Of a stretch of 64,000 nucleotides of DNA, positions 37,201-50,200 are shown piece by piece; within the stretch, counting starts at the first letter, position 1, and each line of letters starts with the position of its first letter. The stretch covers positions 9,946,463 through 10,010,462 of the forward strand of contig NC_135022.1 in assembly GCF_051020955.1 (NCBI RefSeq), read 5' to 3'. The notes beneath the pieces are model-generated. The model made no database searches and had not been told where the DNA came from. It worked only from the letters and a program-made list of their open reading frames with translations. Position numbers and translations under genes: made by a program. Source of the DNA: Megalopta genalis. Its lineage: Eukaryota; Arthropoda; Insecta; Hymenoptera; Halictidae.

Positions 37201-40200
37201 TCACGGCATCTGGTCGGACATCACCGGTTCCAAACAAGTCTGTTTCAGCGTCGCCGACTGGTCCTCCAGGCTTCGTTTCAAGCCCTCTATCGTGTGCATC
37301 AGCATCTGCCTACGGAGCTGCGACATCTGCTGCTGAAGAATCTGCGAATCCTGAGCGTCCACGGCGACCAATCGTTCTCGTCGTAGCTGGGCGACCTTCT
37401 CCTTCAACGATCTTCTGGAGTCGTCTACGGTATGGGCACATTAATTCCGATACAGGATCGAGCGTGTAAATTCGCGTTAGAGCGACTATTGCAGTATGGA
37501 CTATAGTATATACTATAGTATATGTATACTACAATATACTATATTATATATAGTATATATATAGTATATACTATAGTATATATATACTACGATAGTATAT
37601 ATATATAGTATATACTATAGTATATATATACTACAATATATTATACTACGATAGTATATACTATAGTATATATTAGTATAGTATATACTATATATAATAT
37701 AGCATATTATAGTATATTATATAGTATATATATATAGTATATTATAGTATATTATAGTATAGTATATATTATAGTATATACTATTGTAGTATAGTATTCG
37801 AACACTAGTGTACCTTTGACTTTCTACGTCATATATTTAAATAAATGTACATTGGTTTTTACTTTCTTACGTGTTTTTTTCTTTCTTTTTTTAGCTTTTA
37901 CTTACCAGTGTCGTCGGTCGCGGTGTCTCCGTCCGAGTTTCGAAGAGCTACGTGTTCCCCCAAGGTTTTCTGTATCCGGCCGTACGTGGTGCTCCCCGCG
38001 TACACTTTCCTCTTGACTGGCTCGCTTTGCGGACAGTAGAACGAACCTTCTTTCGTGGGGCCCATGTCGACCGACCTAGCGGAACGAATAAAACGCGCCT
38101 GTTTACACGAGCAGCGGACCGATATAATACGACGTAGGAATTGTCCTACATTTTATTAGCTTTCTACAATTTATTAAAATTCGACGCGACCAAGGTGCTA
38201 ACCTGAAGGTCATCAGGGTCGGCCTCCTTCTAATGTCGCACCTGTCCTCGGAGTCCGAGGAACTCGACAGAATGAATTCCTCTTTGGCCGACAGCCTTGT
38301 CGGATGGGCGTCGGTTCCGTTCGTTCCGTCCCTCCGCGGGAAGACCGCGCGAGGCCGATTCTGCGGACGAGCCTCGGGCTGAACGGTCGTCGACGGAGGC
38401 GGTTCCGAGTCCGACGACGGGACTCGTCGGAAACCGTTGCAGGCGAGCGGCGGAGCTCGCGGCAGCTCGTTGCCCTCCACCGGCTGCGAGCGCCGTCGCG
38501 CTTCCGCTTCCGTTTCTGCATCCGCTTCCGATTCCGGCCGGCGATCCGATTCCGCGTCCGACTCGCGCCGGCTCGATCGGAACGTGGCTTTGCCGGGCGA
38601 GTGCAACGGCGGCGTTCTTCTCGTCGCGATCGGAGAGTCGCCGACGAAGTACTTGATCGGCGGCGCGGCCTCTTGCCTGTAACGGAGCTCGCTGGCGGTC
38701 GGGCCGTTTCGCTCGACGAATCGGCGAACAGGGGAGCAAGGCTGCGCGAACTGTCTCTTGGGGCTGGTGTGCTCGAGATCCCGGATGCTGCCGCTCTGCA
38801 GCTCCGGCTGGGAGTTCCTGCTCTTGGAGAGGGCCAGCTCGATGTTCAGCTCGGTGTTCTTGATCAGCTCGACGCGCTTGTTCGCCAGGCCGTTGTGGAA
38901 CTTTCTCGTGGGCGACGGGACGACGGGCAGCCCGCCGTTCTGGCTCTTCTGCATCGTCACCAGGATGTTCTCCGCCTCGAGGATAAGCTCGCGGTACTTT
39001 TTGTCCGCCTCCTTGTCCGCCTCGATCAAAGCGATCTCGGAGGCGAACGCGGTCATGTAGGCGCTGCCCGCCGATCCGATTCTTCGGCCGACCACGTTTC
39101 CGTTCACGTAGCTCACCTTTGGGGAAACACAGGGATAACGTCGCAATGAGAAGAGTGCTTCCGGCTAGTGTCGGGACCGGTGCCGCATCGATACCTATCG
39201 GTACCAGTTGCGATACTGAATTCTGTCGACGACGTACTGTAACTCTGATTAATAGTCGGACACCTTCTAAAATAGATAAATTACTTTAATAATGTAATAT
39301 ATAATAATATATATAATTATATATATATTATATATTATATTAATTATTATAGTATATTATTATTATTATTTTTTTAATTATAATAATTATTATATTATTA
39401 TTATATATTATATTACTATTAATATATATAATTATATAATAATATAATAACTTTTTTGGAATTGAACTAAACGATTTGAATTTCTTTCAGATGATAGAGG
39501 GACCAGTCTACTAGACCATAACTACAGCGTCTTTTTTTTTAATTTTGCTATTGCCTAGAATGACAAAAGAAAGTACTTTGTTACAATTTTCCTATTATGC
39601 TCTTGGAACGGCAAAACAAAATAAAAACTCTCGTCATTTATCTGTTTCATCCGAGCCTGTAACGAAAATTTAAAAAATGCGTTTCGTATACTTCGGTAAC
39701 TTGTATCCATTGAAATCGGTTGACCTTGGTATGAGCTGCAAACAACTGAAGATCGCAACGATCGTAGCCTTTTCTTCGATTTTTGGAACTTTCGATCAAC
39801 ATGTCTGAGAAATCTGCAGTTTTTTCAATCTTTTAACGCTTGTAATTTTGCGTCAACCGATTTTTATGAAATTTTCAACACGCGCATAACTTACCGACAT
39901 CTATGAAACGCATTTTTTTTTAAACTTTCGCGACAGAATCAGATAGAACTGTTTAAAAAACGAGAGTTTTTTTTCGTTTTGTTTCGTCGATCCAAGTAGC
40001 AGTAAAATTGTGACAAATTAGTTCAGTCATTATCTAGTATACTAGATCATCCATCGTCTAAAAAAGAAATTCAATTCGTTCGGTCCAGTTTTAAACAAGT
40101 TATCGCGCTTCAAAAGGTGTCCGAACATTAATGTGTGTAACCATAGATATCAAACAGTATCGATACTTCTTCAATAGGTACTCTTAAAAATCGATGCCCG

Positions 40201-42376
40201 ACCGATACTTTCACGGGAATATCGATGGCTGAATGATACTTCTACAAGAATACCGGTGTCGCGGTACGCTCTCTCAGTACTACTTTTATGAAGTGCCAAT
40301 TTACAGAAAACGAAAGTATTAATACTAATACAATTCACAAGAAAATAGGAATCGATAAAATCTGATGTTTACATAATTTTACTCGACAAGCATTTAAAAT
40401 GAATTGAATGTTTTGTAAACATAATAACTCGTAAGTACTTTGTTTAGTCTTTACTGTTTTTATTAGTGAATATTGTTATTATTATTATTATTAGTAAATA
40501 TTACATTCTCAAGATATTTCTTGCAGACGTGTTGGCCCTTCTGTTGTTCCCAATGTAATAACAATTTATTTTATAAATATTATATAATATATTATATTAT
40601 TTATTATATATTTTATATATATATATTATTTATATATATTTATATTATACATAATTATATAATATGTAATAATATAATAATTATATAATATATAATAATA
40701 TAATAATTATATAAATATATAATTATATTAATTGCCGAAAATTGAGCAATTAAGTAAAAATGTAAGTAACCCCCCGGGTCAAAATTGACACAGCCACCGC
40801 CTTGCGAGGGTCAAGTACTTCGGGCATCGAACTGACTAAACATCATCAATAATATCAGTATCAATTCCATCACTACTTCCGGCAGATTCGAAGCAAGATC
40901 AGAGAGTCATCGATCGCGTGCAAGAGCAAAGAACGAACAAACGAGCGAACAAGACTAGAGAAGTAAAAGCCGCGGAAGCGCGCGCTTACCGAATTCGAGC
41001 GCCTCTTGACTACGTCGAGATCGACGCCGACGTCGACACCGGTGCCGATCCCAGTGCCAACGTCGACGCTGCTAGGATGAACGGAGGCCCTCTCCGTGGC
41101 GTTTAGCCTGATCGGCGACAGGTTCTTGTTGAGGTCGTGCTTCTTGCGCCGCAGACATATGGGGGTGCCGCCGACGCTCCTGCTGCCCTGCTGATTGAAG
41201 CCCGAGTTCTTCAGCAGCATCCTCTCGAGCAGTGCGCGGTTCAGATTCGCCGTTTCGTCGTCGCATCTGTCCGCCGTGGCCGACTTCCGCCGCTGCGAGG
41301 CCCGCTTCTTGCGTTTCTCGCTCTGCTGTTTCTCTTCGGTCTTCTTGCCGTGGCCACGGCTCGCTGACGGCCTCTTCGCGGACACGTTCTTCGCGCTGGC
41401 CATTCTGCGAACAGACAGGCATCGCCCGCCGGATATTTCGTTAACCTTTTAGGCACGACGCGCCACTATAGTGGCTTGCGCGGATGTCATTTCTCTGGAC
41501 GACGCGTCACTATAGTGGCTTGCTCTAGTAGCACACTCGCTCATCGTTCGAACCAAATAATCGTCTTTATATGCATTGTTTCACACTTCTTTTGTCTTCG
41601 CATCGATTTACAACAGTCTACAGGGTGTCCCAAAAATGTCTCGCAATCCTGAAATGGCGGGTTCCTCGGATCATTCGAAGCAACTTCTTCCTTTACAAAA
41701 ATGTTCTCCGACGCACCGTTAACGAGTTATCAACGAAAAACAGTGACCAATAAGAATCGAGTACGGCTGACGCGAGGCGGCCCAGTCGACCAGCGCGCGA
41801 AGCCCGGTTCCGCTCATAGGCTCGATCGCCTCGCGCCAGCCGAGCTCGCCTCTCATTGGTCACTGTTTTTCGTTGATAACTCGTTAACGGTGCCTCGGAG
41901 AACATTTTTGTAAAGGAAAAAGCTGCTTCGAATGGCCCGAGGAACCCGCCACTTTCGGATTGCGAGACATTTTTGGGACACTCTGTTTATATAGTATCAG
42001 ACTCTGTACAGTACACATCAGACTCTGCTGTCCAGAGAAATAGCCTCGCGCAGAATTCAGCCGTACCTAAAAGGTTAAAGCATGCCGCGCCTAAGATTGG
42101 CTTCGAACGCGACTTAGCGGTACAGTAAATTCCCTCGAATTGTCACCTCGGCTTGTTAATAAGAATAGACAATTTCGGAGGAGAGAATACGATTATTCGA
42201 ACCTCGCGGCTCGTTTTTATAATTGTTGACAATCGGTCGAGTCGTAAGTAATTTCCGTTTCTTTATCAGACACTTATCTTGTTTCCTTTTTATTTATTTA
42301 TTTATCTTGTTTTCTTTATTCATTCTTGTTTGTTTTTCATTCTTGTGACATTCATTTTTATCTATTTAGAAAAAGG

Positions 42377-42416
<40 letters not shown>

Positions 42417-45400
42417 GTTTGACCCAGTTACTCACCGAGTGGGTGGATAGAAACAATAGATTCGACCTACAGTAGCGGATATATATTTAAGACCACTTGA
42501 AAAACGGTATAACTTCTTTAAAACTGGACTAAATGACTTGAATTTCTTTTAGATGATAGAGGGGCCAGTCTGTTAGACAATGACTCTAATACAGTTCTTT
42601 AATTTAACGATTACTTGGAATGACAAAAAAATTAAAAAAAAAACTCATGTTTCTCATCTTTATTATCCTAAGTCTGTAACGAAAATTTGAAATTGAATAT
42701 AATATAATATTTTATTTTAACTTAAAAAATGCATTTTATAGATCTTGGTAAGTTATTTGCATACTAAAAATTTAATATAATTTAATATAATTTAAATGTA
42801 ATAATATAATTTAATATAATTTAAATGTAATAATATAATTTAATATAATTTAAATGTAATAATATAATTTAATATAGTATAATGTTTTATTTTAAATTAA
42901 AAAAATGCATTTTATAGATCTTGCTAAGTAATTTGCATACTAAAAATTTCATCGAAACCGGTTAATGCAAAGTCATATTACAAGCGTTAAAAGATTTAAC
43001 AAAAACTGCAGATTTCTCTCACTTATTGGTCGAAAGTGTTAAAATACGGAACAAAGTTGTGATTTTTGCGATCTTGCGTTTTTCAGTATGCATGTAACTT
43101 ACCGAGACCTACAAAATGCCGTTTTTACATCTCCGTTATAGAGTCGGATCAAAAAAAGAAATTGAAAAACATGAGTTTTTTTTAAACTTTCTTCTCATTC
43201 CAAGTAATAGCCAAATCGAAAAAAAGTACTGGAGTCATTGTCTGGCAAACTGGCCCCTGTATCATCTGAAAAAATTCAAGTCAATTCGGTCTGGTCTTAA
43301 AAAAATTTATACCATTTTCCTAGCGATCACAAACACATATATGTCCGCTAACTGCAGCTGCGTCGGACGTTATTTACGACTCGACCTGACATATAATAAA
43401 AACGAGACTCGAACAATCGTATCTCCGCTTCCGAAATTGTCGCATCTTTTGTTTGCAAGCTGACCGACAATTTCAGAGAATGTTCAGAGTATTACCTCTG
43501 TAGAACGGCGTTCGCGTCCTCCTTGGTCCTCCGTTTCGTCAACGATTCCCGCAGCTTGTCGCTTCGCCTGGCCAGCTCGCTGGTGAACGCGAAATAGGTG
43601 CAGTGGCCCGTGTTCGGGAACCGGCCGGAACAGTCGAGATTGTCGAGGTCGAGGAACGAGCCGTTGTCGATGTAATCGAACTCGGTGTTGTCCAGCGGGT
43701 CGTTGTCCTCGGCGCCGATGCGAGCGGCGTCGACGTCGGACAGCGAGTCGATGCAGTCCTCGCAATCGGTCGGGTCGCTGTCGGACAGAATGTCCGTCTC
43801 CTTTTCGTACACGTAGCTCTCGTCGAACTTGCCCATCATCTCGTTCAAGGTGATGTCGTCCTCGGAGGACCTGGCGCTCCGCGTCACCGACGACGTCGAC
43901 GAGCCGTTGCAGTTTCGATTCCCGTGTCCGTGGCCGTGTCCGTGGCCGTGGCCCTTGCCGATCGTATTCACGATTTCGTTTTCTAGCCCGTTGCCGTTGC
44001 AGTCGCTGCTGCCGCTGCAACCGCTGTTGCTGCGGCAGTTCCCGTTGCTGCTGCCACCGCCGCCGCCGCCGTCGCCGCTGCTGCTCGTGCTGCTGCTGCT
44101 GCTGCTGTTGCTACGCCGTTGCATCGACAGAGCCATTTTCGATCGAATCTCCAGGCCAGATGCGATCCTCCAGTTTTGGTTTATGCTGCGCGGGGAAACT
44201 GGATTAGGCTAGACGTCCCAATTTCCGTGTCCCCGGATCAACCTCTTGCGGCATCATTTTCTTTACAATTTTCAATGATTGCGACTCGATCGATCGCAAG
44301 AGAAATATGCATCGTCGGTACATAGATAAAACTTTTCTCTCTCTATACGTGCTTAAATAAGGGGGGCACAGAAATTGAGCCAGGCGTGGAAACTGGGACG
44401 TCCGCTCAAGCTTCGGCGCGAAGAAGCCAAAGGAAAACGCGACCGAGCGCGAGACGGTCGCTCGCGTTTTCCTCGGACAAGGACGATCGCCGGTGAGTTT
44501 AGCGTAGAAACGAAACGAAATCTTAGACGAGACCTGGAGGAACGCGGGAGGAAGCGAATGTAAATTAACCCTTAGCACTCCGAACCATTCTGGACGTTGG
44601 CTACTCAGCGCCACTTTTCGGCAGAAACCGGCATTTACAGACCCTCGTATTATTTAGTATGCTTTTGGAACTAACTAACTTATTATAATGATATTGGACT
44701 TATATGAATTTGGCTGAAATCGAGAAATTGGCAAAGAGATCAATATTTTATTTTTTATAATTTTGTTATCGTTTGTTTTATAATTTTGTTTCGTTGTTGT
44801 AATCGCTATGTATGCGAACTCTTTCTCTCGTCGCCTCGTTGCTTGGACGATATCGCTATCGCTGCTATCGAAACGATAGACCAACTGTAGAAGAAAACCT
44901 TCCACAGTTAGTCTTTCTAACATATCTGTATAAACGTCTATCCGGAGCTCGTCTTCGCTACTACTTGTGTCACGAGACTCATTCGTGTTCGAACGTTTTG
45001 CCATTGTTCCAATAAAAAATACGAATAAATACATAGGTTGAAAATTTCTAATCGTTATTACTAACTCGCAAGATGATATTTACCAAAAAAACTTTTACCA
45101 AACAATTTATTTACCAAGAGAAGAATCACTTTTTCGATTTTCTCACTCGTCAGATCTATCTGTACCGCTCGACGCTTCGAACCAGACCGAGTTCAGCTTT
45201 GAAAATCTTTTCCTCCAGATTTTATGATTATAAATCTCGCTGTACAGTGCGTGCTATGTTCGCATACCGATCTTTCTTCTACAAACTTGCCTTATCGCTC
45301 TTTTCAAATGGCGCCTTCGAAGTGCTCGAACCGTCGCGAGCACGCCTCTCGCGTTCTCGTCAAAACCCGCTGACATTTCTTGCATATATCTTAGTAATTT

Positions 45401-47240
45401 TACTATATTTCGATTCGATTTCTTGTGCCGTTCCAAGAGAAAACTTCAGGGAAACATGCATGTCTGAAAAAGTTGCGCTGAAATAACTCGATTCCCCGTA
45501 ATCGCTAATAAACTTGAATGTCCCACGAGAGGGGACATCCGAGCGATATGCTAGAATTACGATGTCCCACGAGAGGGTACAGCGGAGTGCAAAGGGTTAA
45601 AGGTCCTGAGGAGCGGTACTAACGGGCTTCTTCCGGCGCTGAGGCTCTCCTGTTTCAGCTCCCGTTTGGCTCGGGCCTCCCGCGCGCAGTTCACGTTCAC
45701 GTCGCTCGCGCTCCCGGAGGATTCGGTGAGCTTGAGGGCCGAGCCGCTGCTCGCGTCGTCCAGATTCAGCCGGGACTTGAAGCCGGCGTTGCTGGAGCCG
45801 GACGAGTTGGCCGAGAGCCAAGGGTTCGTGCGGATGCGGGAGCGTTCCCGGGGCGACTGGACCGAGGGCGAGACCACCAGCGGCGGCGGGATCGAGGACG
45901 GCACGGCCAAGTTGCTTTTCGTCGAGTCGCCGGAGAACGACTCGGTTCGCCGATGGTACCTGTCCTGTTGCGCGCGTGCTCGTTGCGACTGCTCCTCCCT
46001 AGACTCTTCGCTAATCTGTTCGTTCGAGAAATCGTGTTTTCTCCATTGTAAATACTGTGCACTCTTCTATCAATATTTCTCAATCGCTCGCTACGCTCTT
46101 TCGAACAGAATTTAAGGGGGTGGGGAGAGACTCGCGCGAAGCGTGTGGCTATAAGCGAGCCGATATGTGGCAATTTTTTTATAACGTGAGACCTTGACGA
46201 AATTTATCGCCACTCGGCGCACAGGTATCCTTTGATATATCAAGATATAAAATGTTTCTTTTTCGTCGCCTACGATACTACGAAGTTAAAAAAATAACCT
46301 AGTTTCGTTTAAAAATATAAACGGTGACCTTGTCTTTTTTAAAATCGAAAATCAGTTTGTTTCTAAATTTAAATAATTGCAATTTCTTGTCGCGGTTAAA
46401 TACTAATCAACTTCGATAGGAAGCATCTTTTCATCGGACCATCGGCAGGCGCGGAAGAATCGCGGGGACTGACTCGGGACTCACCCCGTATATTCGACAA
46501 ATACTCGATAAATATTCAACATTCGCGGAAGGGAAGTTACACATCGTAGACGATCTCGCGATCGTAGCAAAAAGCGGAAGCGCTTTGATCGAGGAGCGCG
46601 ACCGCGATGCTTGCCTTGCTCGAAGCGTTGTTGGTCCCTCGGCCGTCCCTCGATCGGTTCTCGTTCCTGGTCATGCTCGCGAGGCAAGCCGCCGCCTCGA
46701 GGATTCCATGTCTGGCGAGGAGCGCGGGCCCTGGGCCGGGAGCAGGGCTGGCCCCTGGGCCGAGAACGGGGCCGGGCCTAACGCCGGGGCCGGAACCCGG
46801 GCCCGGACCTGGCGCCCCTCCGCTCGGAAGCTCTCCCACTCGCGGGCCCGAGGATTTATTCGGTCTGCCGTTGTTCCCGGTGCTCTGAAAGTAGTGCGTA
46901 CCGGTCCTGATGTTGATGTAATATTCCGGCGGGAAGCTGGTTCCGGGCGAAGTGCCGTCCGTCGAGTATCCGGTGCTGTAGGCGCTCTCCGGGGAGGAGA
47001 GATTCACGCTGCCGGTGCCGGCGGACGTGCCGGAAGAGGCCGAAGCGGTCGCGTAGCTTCCGCCTCCGTGCAATCGAATCCCGTCCACGGCTTTCTCCGG
47101 CGACTCCGCCGGATGTACCTGCAATTTTCAGTAATGCTTTCGGTAATGCTATCTTCGCGGGCGGCGTCGCCGACACGATTTTCGAGTCAGCTACACCGAG
47201 AGAGGGCTAAAGGTCATCGAGGAGACGAGCATCATCGTCT

Positions 47241-47274
<34 letters not shown>

Positions 47275-50200
47275 GTCGTCTAATTGGATGCGAGGGAAAC
47301 GAACGTGCCGCTCGACCGAAGAACGAGACGAGGAGAACTCGTCTTCCCATTCTCCCATCTCGGTCGCGACGAGACCAGACGAGACGAGACGACCGAAAGA
47401 ATGTAGATGGCCAGAGGTGGGCGGCTACCCGAGATTTCGGGTTAAAATCGGGCCCGGGTGTTTCCCTTCGATTTCGGGTCAGGATCCGAGAAACTTTCGG
47501 GTACCCGGAAAGTTCGGATGCTCGAGTTTGAAATAGAGAATTTTTAAGTACCCGAAATCGAGTTTAACGGTAAACCTACCAAGCAGTAATGCTAACTGGC
47601 ATGTACTGCTTCGCGAAAGTGAGAAGACCGAATTTATTTAGAATTTGCGAAGTTTTTATTATAAAACTTGCTCCGATAATATAACTTGTTCAAGCGTAAA
47701 TAATTATTATTATATTATATATATATTATATATTATATTATATTATATTATTATATTATATTTTATATTATATTATATTATATTATATTATATTATTATA
47801 TTATATATTATATTATATTATATATATTATATTATATTATATTATTATATTATATATTATATTATATTATATTATTATATTATATTATAAAATTAATTAA
47901 TAATCAATAATATAACTTGTAAGCGTTTTCCACGAAAGTGTCTCGGAACTTTGCAGAATTGCAGAATAAGAAAGCGGTCACTTCGACCGCGGTAGATTTA
48001 GTGTTAAAGCGAATTAAGGAGGTTTATACAGGGTGTCCCGAAAGTTATTCGCAATCGGGAAACGAGAGGTTCCCGAGGACATTTGAAGCAACTTTTTCCT
48101 TAGCAAAAATGCAATCCGCGACTTTGTTTAGGAGTTATTAACAAAAAACACGGACCAATGAGAGACGAGCTCGGCTGGCGCAGGGCAGCCGAGCTCATTG
48201 GCTCAGCAGCGTCGCGCTACCCGATCCCGTCTATTATTCGTCACTGTGTTTTCGTTAATAACACGTAAACGAAGCCGCGGATTGCATTTACGCTAAGGAA
48301 AAAGTTGCTTCGAACGACCTCGAGAACCCGTCATTTGCTGATTGCGAGTGATTTCTGGGACCTGAATCGATTTTAAGCCGAAACCTCGGGTAACCGCCCA
48401 CCTCTAGCATACACAGTGCGACAAATAAGTTTCGAGACTCGGAGCATATCTCAGTAACTAACAGCGTCGTCTATGTTTTTATACCGACGTTTGAAAGCTG
48501 TGACATTCCTCTTTCCGGTAGTATCAATTTTGGTTCAATCGGTCCAGAAATAGCAAAGATATAATATTGGGTTGGCAACTAAGTAATTGCCGATTTCAGT
48601 TATAGAAGTCTCTCACTCCCATTTTTATGATATCCATAAATGTTATACTATAAAATTATTATTATTATTATTATTATTATGTTATTTTGTATTATCCGTG
48701 AATGTTGGCAACTGGACAAGGAAAAGTGGGCAGAAGGTCATCGAACAAAATGGAAAATACATTACAAATTAAACTACGTTCCAAGTAAAAAAAAATTTGT
48801 TATTTCATTGAACAAATCGGCAATTACTTAGTTGCCAACCCAATAGTTCTTCCCAAACAACTTTCTTGTCGATGTTGAAATATGACCAAAAATCTTTGCG
48901 TGTCGATCATTCCAAAGAAGCCGCCAGAAATGTTCCAAACTTCCTGAAATCAATTGTTACGGCTGACGAAACATGGTGCTTTCGGGACGAGCCAGAAACC
49001 GAACGTTAAAGTCGCGGAATGGAAGTCGAAAGATTCGCCGAAAGCCAAAAAAAAAAACACGAAAAGTTCCAACAAAAATCAAAGACAATGCTCGTTACAT
49101 TCTTCGATAGCAAAGGAATTATCCACAGGGAATTCGTTCCAGCTGACGAAACAATTACTGGCGCATATTATCTGGAAGTGTTGAAGCGTTTGATGGCCAG
49201 AATCCGTCGTATTCGACCCGAATATCGGGATCCAGAGACCCGGTGTCTGTTGCACGATAATGCACCGAGTCGCACCTCGCTCATTGTTCGTCGATTTTTG
49301 GCACGAAATCAAGTCTGTGTGTCGAATCATCCACCGTATTTGCCCGATTCGGTCGCGTGTGACTTCTCTCAAATCCCAAAATGGAAATTGAACTTGAAAG
49401 GATGTTTTTTTAATGACATTTCGACCATCGAAATAACTAAAACACGAGCGCCAGAGACAATTCCACAAAATGAGCTAAAACACGCATTTCAATCGTTGTT
49501 GAATCGCTGTAACAAGTGTATTGAAACTGGAGGAGGATATTTTTAATAAAGGAATCGAAAAAAATATTCATTCATCTTGTTTCAATGATGGCCTCGGCCA
49601 GTCTCGAAACTTAATTGTCGCACTGTGTACAGTAATGTCTCCCTAATTGACGCTCAAATTGTGCACCAAAATGGACAATTTGGGAAGAGGAGACACGATA
49701 ATTCGAGTCTTGTGGTTAGTTTTTATACTTGTTGATAATCCGTAACTATAAATACGAGCTGCAAGGCTCGAATAATCGTATCTCCTCTCCCCAAATTGTT
49801 CATTTTTGCGTATAATCTGAGCGTCAATTAGGGAGAATTTACTTTACAGTAATGTCTCCCTAATTGACGCTCAAATTGTGCACCAAAAAAAGCGGACAAT
49901 TTGGGATGAAAAGATACGATTATGCGAGATTTGCGGCTCGTTTTTATACTTGTTGATAATCCGTAACTATAAATACGAGCTGCAAGGCTCGAATAATCAT
50001 ATCGTATTTCCTCTTCCCAAATTATCCATTCTTGTGCACAATTTGAGCGTCAATTAAGGAGACATTACCGCATATTTTAATATATTTATCGTGTACCCGA
50101 GGCAGACGATACACGACGAGATAAAGCTAACCGGAATGTCTAAATATGCAAGCCCGATAAAAATATTTTATAATTTATAATAATTATGAATAATATAATA

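Larger units (their letters stand above)
47412..48406. mobile_element. hAT-like MITE with CAGAGGTGGGCGG ends, carrying nested repeats
   Basis: Left CAGAGGTGGGCGGCTACCCG; right GGTAACCGCCCACCTCTA, its inverted copy, extending into CGAGATTTCGGGTTAAAATC against GATTTTAAGCCGAAACCTCG. hAT elements often begin CAGRGGTG. No 8-base target duplication is visible, so the family call is tentative. An AT tract and another MITE lie inside. Confidence 0.65.
48412..49627 (+). mobile_element. Mariner element with decayed transposase, interrupted by a second mariner-derived element
   Basis: Inverted terminal repeats: CACAGTGCGACAAATAAGTT at the left and AACTTAATTGTCGCACTGTG at the right, with the TA target duplication on both sides (48410-48411 and 49628-49629). 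The transposase remnant runs about 48900-49546. It shows the catalytic-region signatures VTADETW, LLHDNAPSR and HPPYLPDSVACDF expected of a D,D34D mariner, and ends CIETGGGYF. Frameshifts and a stop after PETER break it, so it is not functional. Confidence 0.88.

Noticed and set aside
38304..39149. 281-codon frame antisense to the large gene
   Set aside because: It mirrors the true exon 39116-38203, which has matching splice phases; arginine-rich shadow of the GC-rich exon.
43603..43986. Valine-rich frame antisense to the large gene
   Set aside because: Mirror of the exon 44208-43496; no support of its own.
49630..50068. Direct repeats resembling an array
   Set aside because: Two palindromic MITEs in tandem in a eukaryotic genome; unit size and structure do not fit CRISPR.
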